From an uncultured Prevotellaceae bacterium (GTDB lineage: Bacteria > Bacteroidota > Bacteroidia > Bacteroidales > Bacteroidaceae): a stretch of DNA of 18,747 nt. A program made the position numbers and the translations under genes. The stretch spans positions 1-18,747 of the forward strand of contig CALAVF010000419.1 of the NCBI GenBank assembly GCA_937892315.1, written 5' to 3'. Below are positions 7,101 through 16,300 of this stretch, piece by piece; positions within the stretch are counted from its first letter, which is position 1, and each line of letters starts with the position of its first letter. The notes below the pieces were generated by a model. It was not told the origin of the DNA, searched no databases, and worked only from the letters and a program-made list of their open reading frames with translations.

Positions 7101-7403
7101 GTACTCACCGTTCTCATCGGTCATGGCTGTATAGTTACTGTTATTGTAAGCCTGAAGTTGAGCACCAGCAAGAGGTTCGCCAGTAGCAGCATCCACAACC
7201 TTACCCTTAATCTCAATCGTAGGGTATTTCTTCGCTGGCTTGGCCGGCTTCTTTGGCTTAGCCACAACTTCCGTAGCCTCCTCAGAGTCTACTTCGTCTT
7301 GTGCAGCCACAGGAAGGGCGCCCATGAAGAGTACCATTGCTGCGAATCCGTACTTGCAGACACGCAGGATATTTGAGGTGTTATATGATTGCATATTTTC
7401 CAT
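4125..7403 (-). CDS. SusC-2, TonB-dependent outer-membrane transporter
   Basis: This is a SusC/RagA-type beta-barrel importer partnered with SusD-2. I start it at the ATG at 7403 (1092 residues), not at the in-frame TTG at 7412; the ATG at 7394 is also possible. In order: a signal peptide ending near PVAA (34), an acidic then Lys/Pro/Ala-rich linker (KPKKPAKPAKK, 49-59), a carboxypeptidase-regulatory-like beta domain (63-137, with GKVVDAATGEPLAGA), a plug (about 162-272, with PLIILDGVVYD and DIESVEVLKNGTAIYGAKAANGVILI), and a barrel ending in FHLGVKINL. The late SusC hallmark with DRNGDGEINESD, an EF-hand-like loop, is encoded near 4645-4680. The plug lacks the LQGRIAG-type box present in SusC-1, so it is a divergent subtype. 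It starts 12 bases after the FAS1-B stop. Confidence 0.95.
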   Translation of the reverse strand: MENMQSYNTSNILRVCKYGFAAMVLFMGALPVAAQDEVDSEEATEVVAKPKKPAKPAKKYPTIEIKGKVVDAATGEPLAGAQLQAYNNSNYTAMTDENGEYTINVPKFVTSLAVKLEGYNLTQTSLNGRTQGVNVRLYSDAYLSDYKVKTAATKSVNTDDFESSPAITIDQEIQNRLGADVRGIQRSANPGQGISMFINGFNSLNSNAMPLIILDGVVYDQMYTEGKMMHTGYFNNLLQSINMNDIESVEVLKNGTAIYGAKAANGVILIKTKRCHSMATRIDLDISAGVELTPKSLDMMDAGDYRSYAAQMLGTTDTKLSDFKFLNTDPNYYYYNMYHNNTDWKDEVYREAWTQNYGIAIQGGDDVAQYNLSVGYMDSKSTLKRNDMQRFNIRFNTDIILNKWFSTQFDASYTNVTRDLRSDGLESEFDRQSLAAPGFLAYAKAPFLSPYDFATDGKVTSFIADADDYLYEVLGSRGAIANPKAILENGEAKNKNHTDCTMINLAVAPRWQPTRNFGITERFAYTMQSFDEGYFTPIIGMPTYLKEGNTAATQNSKWSLYSKHNAIFSDTRADWAIPLGAHRLDVLGGVRFMNDTFTSSYLIGDNTGNDKTPNVSADSRKRPGSDINWKSLSYYANVDYNYMEKYYLTGQLSMDTSSRFGKEVDAGLKMFGVAWGLFPSINAAWVLTNEDWFRPNRGVNMLKLNVGFESVGNDAIDNSATLTYLSSAALLNDGTTSIGLGNIGNTSLRWETTNRFNFGVEGNFLNNRLNVKANYYLAQTNNLVTLGTLAYVAGLSDYYTNDGSLKNEGFDVAFSAKLINEKNFKFELGASAGHYKNKLKSLPQDQTSFETSMYGATILSEVGRSAGVFYGYQTYGVFANTAEANAANLYIQDAAGNKQYFGAGDMKFVDRNGDGEINESDRTVIGDPNPDIYGNIHLNFHMGQHWSLGATFNYSLGNDIYNYQRALLESGSMFINQTTALNRRWMAEGQVTDIPQITYGDPMGNSRFSDRWIEDGSYLKLKNITLSYKLPIQNEYIQGITLWAAANNLLTFTKYLGSDPEVSCGNGVLLQGIDAGYLSSGRSFHLGVKINL

Positions 7404-7415
7404 TAGTATCAACGT

Positions 7416-9272
7416 TTATTTTCTTCTTTTTGCTTCAGTTGCCGCAGTCTCGTCGTCAAGAGCCTCAAACTTTGGTCGGAGGATGATGCCGGAGATGAGC
7501 ATTTCACGTGAGTAAGAAGCAGTCTGGCGTGAAGTCACCTGCGTATAGAACTGGATGATAACACCTTCCTCATTGCGACCATAGTATGCATTCTTGAATG
7601 AGTAGTCGCCAAGATAAAGTGTGTCAATCTTGTTGTGATAGTCAGTCATGTAGTAGTTACCTTCACTGAGTTCAGAACCTTCTTCTGGAGGAGTGAGACG
7701 AACACCTGAAGATGGGTACTCACCAGAGTCATCACGCTCCCAGATATAAGTGTAGAAGCGGTAGCCACGTGGGTCATCCTCTGGCTTCTCACCGTTGGCA
7801 AAACCTGTCTTTGCCCAAATTGGACAAGTCACAAGGTAAAGTTCATAGGTTCCTGACAATGTGTTAGGAATCTGGAATGCCACGTATGGGTTCGTAGAAG
7901 AAGAGGTTGGCTGAACGTCGAGGAAGTAGTAACTGCGAGTGCCTACATATACAGAGTCATGTCTAACCAACTCATAAGTAGGTTCTGCATCTCCCTCACC
8001 CTCTACAGGTTCGCTCCAGATGGTATCGGTCTGATAGTCGTAATCATAAATGGTACCACGGTTAGAGATAGCACTACCCACATTCTTCGTATAGAGGGTT
8101 GTACCCGTTGCATCAGTCGTCTGGTCAAGTGAAAGAGCCGAAGCGACGATGTTCTTCTTCTTGAAGAACTGTTCTGTCACAGACATTGGGTATTCATCTA
8201 CGATGTATGCTTCGCCATTTGAACATTCAACAGGAGTGCCACTCTTGGCAAGGATGTCGTTCACCTGCTTGTCAGGGTGCAGACCGCCACGAGGCACCTT
8301 GCGGTAGTAAATGTTGTTTGGCCAATCGAAGTCAATGTTATAGATGGTTGACTTGAGAGAGTCCTCGATGTGCTCATTGGCATTCTTGTTGAAGAAGAGG
8401 TCTGTCATCGCAAACATGTTAGCATGGTAACGCTGAAGCGAGTCGCAGGCACCTGCCATGATTTCATCCTCATGAGGATTGAACACCAGCAGTTTCTTGG
8501 CAATATTGTAACGCTCTGCGTATGCCTCTGCCGATGGGATGATGGCGATGTAACTTGAGTCTTCCTCATACACGAGTGCATCCACATTTTTCAACGCTGT
8601 GTTGTTGCGGATGGTCACAGAGTCAACCCAAATCTTGTCACCATTCTCGTCCACACCACGGCTCACAGACTTGTTCTCATCCAGCGAGTCGGTGTCATAC
8701 ACCTTCAAAAAGGAATAGAGAGAAATGGAGTCTGTAGCAGGGTTGTAGAGTGCCTGAATCTGTTCAAAGATGTTGTACTGATACATGATGTTAGAGTCAA
8801 TCACGTGAAGTACACCGTTGGAGCATGAGAGGTTGGTTGCCGTCATCTTGGCAGAGCCGAACATTCCATCGCCCGTCATGGTCGTGAGTTTTGAACTCAT
8901 CAGAGAGACTTCCTGATCGGTTCCGTTTTGCGAAACAGCGTAACGTGCAATGTGATTCTTAATGAACCTGTCAACGACAGCAGCGGAGTCTGTTCTGGCG
9001 AGAGCCAGCACGCTGTCCTTGTTGAAGTTGGCTGGAGCCCAGATGGTGTAAACGTTCTCTGATGACAGTTCACGGTCATAACCTACGGCTCTAATCACCT
9101 CGGCAAAAGCAGGAGCCTTCTCCTGAATTGCTTGCAGTGTCGTGCCGTCAAAGCCGGTCATGGATGCTGCCTCATAGTGATCGTCCCACGTATCTGAACA
9201 GGAGACCATTGCTGCTGCACCAGCGGCAGCAATGATTCCCATACGGAGCGTATTTTTTATGTTATTATTCAT
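7416..9272 (-). CDS. FAS1-B, fasciclin-domain surface lipoprotein
   Basis: The 618-residue product has a lipoprotein signal with cysteine 25 (AMVSC) followed by SDTWDDHYE, acidic residues of the kind that direct Bacteroidota lipoproteins to the cell surface. The first FAS1 domain spans about 40-163: NVYTIWAPANFNKDS (73-87), FIKNHIARY (103-111) and NGVLHVID (152-159). A second, weaker FAS1-like region runs to about 363 (SSYIAIIPSAEAYAERY at 239-255; SNGEAYIVDEYPM at 351-363). A C-terminal beta-rich region (about 440-600) contains SGTYELYLVTC (473-483), which resembles a segment of FAS1-A. The protein ends in the basic tail TEAKRRK. FAS1 domains are adhesion or ligand-binding folds; I cannot name a ligand. 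It lies 26 bases after FAS1-A and 12 before SusC-2. Confidence 0.9.
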   Translation of the reverse strand: MNNNIKNTLRMGIIAAAGAAAMVSCSDTWDDHYEAASMTGFDGTTLQAIQEKAPAFAEVIRAVGYDRELSSENVYTIWAPANFNKDSVLALARTDSAAVVDRFIKNHIARYAVSQNGTDQEVSLMSSKLTTMTGDGMFGSAKMTATNLSCSNGVLHVIDSNIMYQYNIFEQIQALYNPATDSISLYSFLKVYDTDSLDENKSVSRGVDENGDKIWVDSVTIRNNTALKNVDALVYEEDSSYIAIIPSAEAYAERYNIAKKLLVFNPHEDEIMAGACDSLQRYHANMFAMTDLFFNKNANEHIEDSLKSTIYNIDFDWPNNIYYRKVPRGGLHPDKQVNDILAKSGTPVECSNGEAYIVDEYPMSVTEQFFKKKNIVASALSLDQTTDATGTTLYTKNVGSAISNRGTIYDYDYQTDTIWSEPVEGEGDAEPTYELVRHDSVYVGTRSYYFLDVQPTSSSTNPYVAFQIPNTLSGTYELYLVTCPIWAKTGFANGEKPEDDPRGYRFYTYIWERDDSGEYPSSGVRLTPPEEGSELSEGNYYMTDYHNKIDTLYLGDYSFKNAYYGRNEEGVIIQFYTQVTSRQTASYSREMLISGIILRPKFEALDDETAATEAKRRK

Positions 9273-9298
9273 AATCTTATTTCTTAGTTAAAAAGGTT

Positions 9299-11389
9299 TT
9301 ACCATTTATCCTCGGCATAGTACTCATTGTTGTAAACAGAACTTGGGCAAATCTCGATGAAGTCGAAGTTCATCTCACCGCCAGACTCCATCTTTTGCTG
9401 CAAGCGGAGGTAGTGGTCGCTCTTGCCATCTGTATAGAACGTGCCGAGCACTCTGCGGATGGTGTTGTTCTGATTGCGGAAGGTTGTACCGCTGAAGGAA
9501 TCTTTCTCACCAGAAGCGTAGGCGTTGGGGCCCTTCATCCAGCCAAGGTTGTGAATTGCCTTGTCGAATGCCGTAATAGCGTCGTCGTCACCAAGGGCAT
9601 CATCACTCTGATAGCCGAAGAGCACTTCACCGTTTGGACGCATATCGAACGGGATACCCTGAGGAATGCCGTCGATGTATGCCTGCATGATGCCTCGGGA
9701 GGAGAAGCCGACACAGGTCATCATACGTACCTCGTATGTACCTTCTGGCACACCTGGGAGTTTGATGGTCACATCGAATGGACCCTTCACCGTCACCTCG
9801 TCGCCCTGATAAGACCAGAAACTCAGCACACGCATACGGACGTGGATATGAGTGTTGTCAGTGAACTGGAAGTTGCGGACATAACCAGCCTTGAAGCCAA
9901 TACAGTGGTTGACGTTCGATGCGGCAACGGCACCCTGACCACCCAAACCATACTTACCATTATTGGCAGAAACGACACAAGAGTGGCCACGGGCTGTCTC
10001 GCCGTCCGTCAACTTCGTCATGAAGTCAGGAGACAATGTTGAGCAGTCGAGACGCATACGCTCATTCATCACCACAGCCTGTGTGTTGTAGTCGTATGCC
10101 ACGATGTCGTCAATGTAGTGGTAGATGCCGTTAGTGGCGTTAGGCTGAATAGGACCTTCCGACACGGGGGCAATCTTGGCACCACGCACGAACACGCCAC
10201 GCTCGTCGGCACGCGACTGAACGCCGCGGCGGTTGATGTAGAGACCTGCCTGAGAACCCGACGGGAAGGAGAACTTCATGACCGAATGTGGCATCAGCGT
10301 CTCATACCAGTCGGCGATGTCCCAGCGGCGGCGGTTGAAGTTGTTCTGAAGTTTCACGTTGTCGTTGGAGGTCAGCGTGTAGTAAGTGCCCAGACGGTCG
10401 AGGATGTGGTAGGAGATGAAGCGGTTCAGGTAGTTGCGGCGGTCGGTCTCGTCCGTCACGTCCGCATCTTCCGGATACATCGGCTCATACAGTTCCCTTG
10501 CCTTCGCACGGAGACCGTCGAGGTCGGTGATGCCATACTTTTCAGCCAGTACCGCATCCTGCACCATGAAAGCCGTGAAATTGTAATAGCGTTTCTCGGG
10601 GTAAGCCACGTTATCATACTCTGCAGCCGTAAAGATACAGAGTTTGTCGTTGGTCCAAGTACAAGAGTCGATGCGGTCCTGGTTGGAGCCGAAGCCGTAA
10701 CTCTCGTCCATATAGACCTCCATCAAGTCTCTCACGCCCGTCACACGAAGCGCCTCGTTGTAGATGGAGATGGTGGAGTCCGCCTCCATCACCGTCGGAA
10801 GGAGGTCGTTGGAGGTGTTCACCACCTGCCCAACAGTGTGTACCACGCCGTTGCACACGGAGTCGTCGGCATGGGTCAGCAGGGAGGTCTTGTTGATGAG
10901 CAGTTGGAGTTGAACCACGCCCGCATCGTCCAGAAGCGTGTCGCAGGAGATGGACATGATGTGCTCCAGCATGTTTGCCTTCGGATACTGGGCATCGCTG
11001 TAGTCGGTCGTGAAGTACGCCTGCTCGATGATGGAGTTCAGTGCGATCGTGTCGCAGTCCTCCTTCGAGAGTTCATCCACGGATGAGAGTCCGCGTCCGG
11101 CGAGGTACTGGCTCACGGCGTCGTTCGTCGGGGCGAAGACGGTGTATGAGCCGTAGGTGCCGAGCATGTCCACGAGGCGGAGGTCGCCGCGCTCACCCGT
11201 CGCACGCTGGAGAATCTCCACGAACTGAGAATACTGGTCGCGGTTCATCAGGTAGTCGGAGGCGTACTCCTTCGTGCTGGTATAATAGTTGTCAAGTCCT
11301 GGGTCGTCAGAACAGCCGACGACGCCGACCTGCATGGCTGCGATGACAGTCAGAGCGACAGCCAAAAACTTAAATTTCTTTATATTCAT
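9299..11389 (-). CDS. FAS1-A, fasciclin-domain surface lipoprotein
   Basis: The 696-residue product has a lipoprotein signal with cysteine 26 (GVVGC) followed by SDDPG, an acidic surface-export-like sequence. FAS1 domain 1 covers about 48-190, with the motif SYTVFAPTNDAV (81-92) and a closing CNGVVHTVGQVV (179-190). FAS1 domain 2 covers about 205-432, with FTAFMVQDAV (271-280), NRFISYHILDR (322-332) and TNGIYHYIDDIVAY (419-432). Residues 440-680 form a beta-rich C-terminal domain with EGTYEVRMMTC (549-559) and HYLRLQQKMESGGEMNFDFI (659-678), suggestive of a jelly-roll binding module. It starts 6 bases after the SusD-1 stop, so it is surely in the operon. Base composition is higher in GC near its 5' end (about 63% in 11041-11160) than in FAS1-B. 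Role inferred: surface binding or adhesion alongside SusCD. Confidence 0.92.
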   Translation of the reverse strand: MNIKKFKFLAVALTVIAAMQVGVVGCSDDPGLDNYYTSTKEYASDYLMNRDQYSQFVEILQRATGERGDLRLVDMLGTYGSYTVFAPTNDAVSQYLAGRGLSSVDELSKEDCDTIALNSIIEQAYFTTDYSDAQYPKANMLEHIMSISCDTLLDDAGVVQLQLLINKTSLLTHADDSVCNGVVHTVGQVVNTSNDLLPTVMEADSTISIYNEALRVTGVRDLMEVYMDESYGFGSNQDRIDSCTWTNDKLCIFTAAEYDNVAYPEKRYYNFTAFMVQDAVLAEKYGITDLDGLRAKARELYEPMYPEDADVTDETDRRNYLNRFISYHILDRLGTYYTLTSNDNVKLQNNFNRRRWDIADWYETLMPHSVMKFSFPSGSQAGLYINRRGVQSRADERGVFVRGAKIAPVSEGPIQPNATNGIYHYIDDIVAYDYNTQAVVMNERMRLDCSTLSPDFMTKLTDGETARGHSCVVSANNGKYGLGGQGAVAASNVNHCIGFKAGYVRNFQFTDNTHIHVRMRVLSFWSYQGDEVTVKGPFDVTIKLPGVPEGTYEVRMMTCVGFSSRGIMQAYIDGIPQGIPFDMRPNGEVLFGYQSDDALGDDDAITAFDKAIHNLGWMKGPNAYASGEKDSFSGTTFRNQNNTIRRVLGTFYTDGKSDHYLRLQQKMESGGEMNFDFIEICPSSVYNNEYYAEDKW

Positions 11390-11395
11390 AAGGCA

Positions 11396-13312
11396 TTAGT
11401 TATTAACGATTTCATCCTCATCAGCGTATGCGTCATTCTGACGGAGGTTCGGATTCACCTGAATCTGCGTCTTGAGAATTGGCATGTACATGAAGTCCAT
11501 CTGCTTCATCTTGATGCCGACAGCGGCACCACCATCTCCAAACTTAGAGGCGAGTTTCTGAGCAAATTTGTTGGTATTGCCTTCGCGACGTGACTGACGA
11601 ACGAGGTCGAAGTAACGCTTACCCTCAAAGAGAAGTTCACGCTGACGCTCATTCATCAACAGAGTCTCGAAGTCTGCAAGATGCTTAAAGTCTGTACGGT
11701 TAGGCTTAGCACCCGAGGTTGTCTTGGTAGCAGGATTTGAGCGAACATAGACAGCAGAGATAAGGTTAAACGCATCATCATAAAGTTCCTCTGCAGTCAT
11801 CAGGCTTGCACCATTCTTGGCTACAGAACCAGCCTTGCGAGCCTTTGCGGCAGAATCGCCACCCTCGCCTTCCGAAGCGTTTTCGTCATCACCTGTGTTT
11901 TCAGACTCTTCTTCTGCCTCTGCGTCCTTGCTGAGATTGCCAGCAAGTTCGATTTCTGCTTCAGCACGGAAGAGCATGATTTCTGTCAAACGATAGATAA
12001 TCCAGTTCTCATACATCATTGCGTTAGAGCGAGTTTGGCTCTGAGGCAATTGTGTGTAGTTTTCGATTTTACCATTTCCGTTATAACTACACTCCACTTG
12101 ACTACATGCGTACTTATAGATATCGAACGAGCCGTTATCCGTGTAGTGGAAAGAAGTGACGGTACGATAATCTGTGTTGACAGGGAAGAGTGCTACATTG
12201 TCAAATGTCTGAGATGTAGGATAGTTGGTCATCAGGTTTTCATTGCCACAGACATACTGAACAGTATTTCCACTAGCATTGTGACCGCCGTACATGTAAC
12301 CGACATCCTCATTCGTCGTTGTTGTAGAACCATAACGGTAAGTCAACTCAAAGATTGACTCGAAAGAGTTACCGTCACCGAAGATGGCGTTGAAAGCGGC
12401 TGCATTTTGGCTGCTGCCAAGACCTTGGCTTCCACCTTCAGCCAACAGAGGATAACCGTAGTTGGTCCACACCTCAGTATCCACCGTCTTGGTCAGATCC
12501 TCATCCTCGATGTTGTTTTCATTATACTGCTGAATCTTGAAGTTGAGCACCCAGTCACATGCCTCGATACACTTGCGGTAATACTCGTTCTGCTGAGCGG
12601 CTGTGAGTTGATAGTCAGAAGCACGCCAGAGATAGAGTTCTGCCAACAGAGAGTACATGGCAGCACGTGTAATCTTCGCTGTGTTGTAGGTTTTCTCTGA
12701 ATAGCGGCGAGGAGCATCGTCCTTGCAGCCTTCAATATCCTTGATGAGTGAATCAAGAATCACCTCAAACTTCGTCTGTCCCAGTCGATAGTCGATGTCA
12801 TCGTCGATAGAGGGTTGAAGTGTGAATGGAACGTCACGGAAAGTCTTGATGAGCGTGAGGTAAGAGAGGGCACGAAGTGCCTTTACCTCTGCCACGTTGA
12901 TTTTCATGTCAGAGTCCGTGTAGTTCGGGTCTTCCTCTGCCACCATTGGTGCATAGTAGAGCACCGTGTTGCAACGGTTGATGACATTGTACATGGCACT
13001 CCAGTCACAATAAGTATTGGTGGTCTTCAAACTGCCCTTCATCAGATTGTTCAGGGCAGAAGGAACGTCGGGACCCGCAGCAATGTTATCGGAACGGGTT
13101 TCGCCCCAGACAATCATGTCTGAGACATAACCATTCTCCTGCATACCGCGATAGCAAGATGTGACGACGCTCTCAACATCGTCCTTGTTGGTCCAATAGT
13201 TTTCGAGCACGACGTCGTTGAGCGGAAGCATGTCGAGAGAACAGCCAGACACGGTTGCTCCTACAAGGGCTGCCGCTGCAATGAATTTTATATTGTTCTT
13301 TATATTCTTCAT
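11396..13312 (-). CDS. SusD-1, RagB/SusD-family surface lipoprotein
   Basis: This is the substrate-binding lid partner of SusC-1. The 638-residue product has a lipoprotein signal with cysteine 24 (TVSGC followed by SLDMLP). The early segment ENYWTNKDDVESVVTSCYRG (37-56) is the classic SusD opening helix. The TPR-like core includes EVKALRALSYLTLIKTFRDV (142-161) and SLLAELYLWRAS (221-232); the C-terminal hallmark NERQRELLFEGKRYFDLVRQ is at 554-573. Between two helices of the TPR region (after LFRAEAEIELAGN) there is a low-complexity insertion, residues 461-502, first rich in Glu/Asp/Ser/Gly and then in Lys/Ala; relatives normally have a short loop there. It follows SusC-1 by 15 bases and precedes FAS1-A by 6. 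The ligand cannot be inferred. Confidence 0.95.
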   Translation of the reverse strand: MKNIKNNIKFIAAAALVGATVSGCSLDMLPLNDVVLENYWTNKDDVESVVTSCYRGMQENGYVSDMIVWGETRSDNIAAGPDVPSALNNLMKGSLKTTNTYCDWSAMYNVINRCNTVLYYAPMVAEEDPNYTDSDMKINVAEVKALRALSYLTLIKTFRDVPFTLQPSIDDDIDYRLGQTKFEVILDSLIKDIEGCKDDAPRRYSEKTYNTAKITRAAMYSLLAELYLWRASDYQLTAAQQNEYYRKCIEACDWVLNFKIQQYNENNIEDEDLTKTVDTEVWTNYGYPLLAEGGSQGLGSSQNAAAFNAIFGDGNSFESIFELTYRYGSTTTTNEDVGYMYGGHNASGNTVQYVCGNENLMTNYPTSQTFDNVALFPVNTDYRTVTSFHYTDNGSFDIYKYACSQVECSYNGNGKIENYTQLPQSQTRSNAMMYENWIIYRLTEIMLFRAEAEIELAGNLSKDAEAEEESENTGDDENASEGEGGDSAAKARKAGSVAKNGASLMTAEELYDDAFNLISAVYVRSNPATKTTSGAKPNRTDFKHLADFETLLMNERQRELLFEGKRYFDLVRQSRREGNTNKFAQKLASKFGDGGAAVGIKMKQMDFMYMPILKTQIQVNPNLRQNDAYADEDEIVNN

Positions 13313-13327
13313 AACTGTATTCGCCTT

Positions 13328-16300
13328 TTAGAATGAGATAGAAGCACCGAGTGTGAACGACTTGGCACGTGGTGTACGTGAGTTATCTGTAGCAGCAGCG
13401 AAACCAGCCTGTACGATTTCAGGGTCAGCACCAGAATACTTCGTGATACAGAACAAGTTGTTCAAAGTCAAGTTGAATCGGAGAGAACGGATGCCGAACT
13501 GCTTGAGTTGCTTAGGCTCGAAAGTGTAAGCCAACTGCACATAGTTCAGACGGAGGAAAGAAGCGTCCTCCACGAAGCGGTCGCTACCGAGGTAGTTGTG
13601 CGTCGTAGCCGTCGTTGCGCCACCCGTGATGGTCGATGAAGTAGAGGCTGCACGTGGAATCTGGGCAAGGTCGCCTTCGTTGTGCCAACGCCAGTTCACT
13701 GCCTGAGACATGTTAGAGTTGCTTGCCATGTTCTCTATGCCCATGCGAGCCGCGTTGATTGCCTTGTTGCCATAGCGGTAGTTGAACTGGATGTTCATGC
13801 TCCAGTTGCCGTAGGTGAGGCGAGTACCGAAACCACCCGTAAGTTTAGGCAGTGAAGAACCAAGGTAAACCACGTCGAGGGCATTGATTTGACCATCGTG
13901 GTTCACATCCTCATAAATCGCATCACCACCCACGAATGGGTACTGTGTGTTCTCGTAGTCGTAGTACATCATCTTGGCTGCGCCCTTGGCATCGTAGATG
14001 ATGTCGCCAGCGGCATTGCGAGCCACAGGAGCGATGTTGACAGCATTCAGTTCATCCAGTGTGATGTCGCCAGCATTGTAGGCAGCCTCAGCATCAGAGT
14101 ACTCAGAATAGCGGTAAACACCGAGGTAGCGGTAGCCGTAGATAGAACCGAGCGGGTTGTGGAGACGTACCATCGAGAGGTAAGCACCGTTGTCAGGCGT
14201 ATTGCCTGAGCCGTTCATGGTCTCGAGCACGGTTTCGTCCATCGAAAGCACTTCGTTGCGGTTGTTGGCGAAGGTAATGTTGAAGTCCAAAGAGAACTTG
14301 CCTGCCTTCACAATCTTGTGACCGTTGATGTTGAATTCCCAACCGTTGTTGCGCATAGAACCTACGTTCTGCCAAGAGATGGTTGAGAAACCAGAAGATG
14401 ATGGGATGGCACGGTCCTGCATGAGAAGGTCACTGGTCTTCTGCGTATAGATAGAAACGTCACCATCAATCTTGTTGTCGAGGAATCCGAAGTCGAAACC
14501 GAGGTTCCAAGTTTCCTTCTGTTCCCACTGGAGGTCTGCCAGACGAATGTTAGATGGTGCCACAGAGACGTTGCCGAGGTAGCGGTTACCTGTTGCATAC
14601 TTCGAGAAGTAGAGGTATTCAGAGTCTGGTTGACGACCTACGATACCCCAACCTGGACGAATGGAGAGCATCGAAATCCACTTCAGTTTCTCCATGAATG
14701 GCTCATCGCTGATGTTCCAACGAGCAGAGAGACCCGGGAAGTTACCCCAACGCTTAGAAGGACCGAACTTGGTAGAACCGTCTCGACGGAGCGTGGCATC
14801 TAAGATGTACTTACCCTTGTAGGCGTAGTGGAGCGAGAAGAGGAAGAACTGTGACTTCCATTCGCCGGCACCTGTGCTGAAGCCAGTGTTGACACCGCCA
14901 GCCAAAGGAGAGGTAATGCCATCGGCTGTTGGCAGCCACTTCTCAGCCAGTGTCTGGTTGGAAGAAGAACCACTGTTGTACTGGAATCGTCCCATGAACT
15001 GGAGCGAGTGGTTCTCATTCTTGAAGTGAGGAGAGAATGTCAACGTGTGACGAGTAGAAAGTCCGTGGCTCTTGTAACTGTATGCAGAGGCTGCATTGTA
15101 CGTATCAGCCGACCAGTTGCTGGCGATGAGCGAACCAGGGAAGTAGGTATCCTCGTTGAGATTGTAGATATCGAAGACAATCTGACCCTCGTATCTCAGA
15201 CGATGCTGGTCTGGCTCTGTGCCGAGCAGGTCGTACTGAAGGATGAACTCAGGAGAAAGTTTCACGGTCTTCTCTTCGTTCTTTGCCTGATGTGCGATTG
15301 CCACAGGGTTAGGCAAAGAGTATTGGTCTTCCAACAATTGGCGAGAAGCGGCATAACCACCTGTTGCTGCGGTGATGTATGGGTTCATCGTGTAGAATCT
15401 GCCCGTGTCGTTACCATTCTCATCCTCTTCATAAATAGAGAGGTTTGGCATCTTTTCGTATGCGATAGAGAGAAGGTCACGACTGTTGTAGCGGTAGTTC
15501 TTCTGGTTTCTCGTATAAGTGAGGTCGAAGTTGGTCTGCACCTTGATGCGGTCGCTGACGAAATAGTCGAGGGCAACACGCGTGGTGAAGCGGTCGAGTT
15601 GCTGCTTGATGACCGTACCTGTCTGATGGTCGTAACCACCTGAAATACGGAAGTTCGCCTTCTCACCACCACCAGAGAGTGCTACATAGTGCTGATGACT
15701 CTGACCAAACTGCTTGATAGCATCACGCCAGTCGGTGTTGTCGTTATACATATTATATTCTGAGAAGTTGGGGTTGTAACCAATTTCTGGAACATAATTG
15801 GTGGAGTTGTTGTTGGAGTAACCATCGGTTTGCTTTGGATTGAAGTAAGCCTCTTTCAAGTACATGGTGTAGTCGTCACCGTTGAGGAGTTTGTAGCCTT
15901 CTGGCTGCCAACTGCCTGTGAAACGGTAAGAGTACTGTACAGAGGTCTTGCCCTTGGCACCACGCTTGGTCTTGATCTCAATCACACCGTTAGCACCCTG
16001 CGAACCCCAGATGGCTGTTGCTGCAGCGTCCTTGAGGACGGTGATAGACTCGATATCTTCGGGGTTGACATTGAGGAGTTCAGCGAACTTCTCTTCGTTG
16101 GCATTGGTGTAGTCGAAGTCGGAGTTAGCATCGTTGGTCCAAACGTTACCGTTGACCACGATGAGCGGGTCGGAGTTACCGTTGATGGTGGAAACACCAC
16201 GGAGACGCATGGTGGTACCGGCACCGAGGTTACCAGAGTTGGCAACGATGTCGAGACCTGCGATACGACCCTGGAGGGCTTCGTCAACCGTAGTCATACC

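Noticed and set aside
7404..7412. TTG at 7412 as start of SusC-2
   Set aside because: An ATG three codons later gives a normal signal peptide and a 12-base gap to the previous gene, so a rare TTG start is unnecessary.
10118..11086. 322-residue plus-strand open frame inside FAS1-A
   Set aside because: It is antisense to a clear lipoprotein gene with FAS1 motifs. The long frame is a by-product of high GC and C-ending codons; its product has no recognisable domain or signal.
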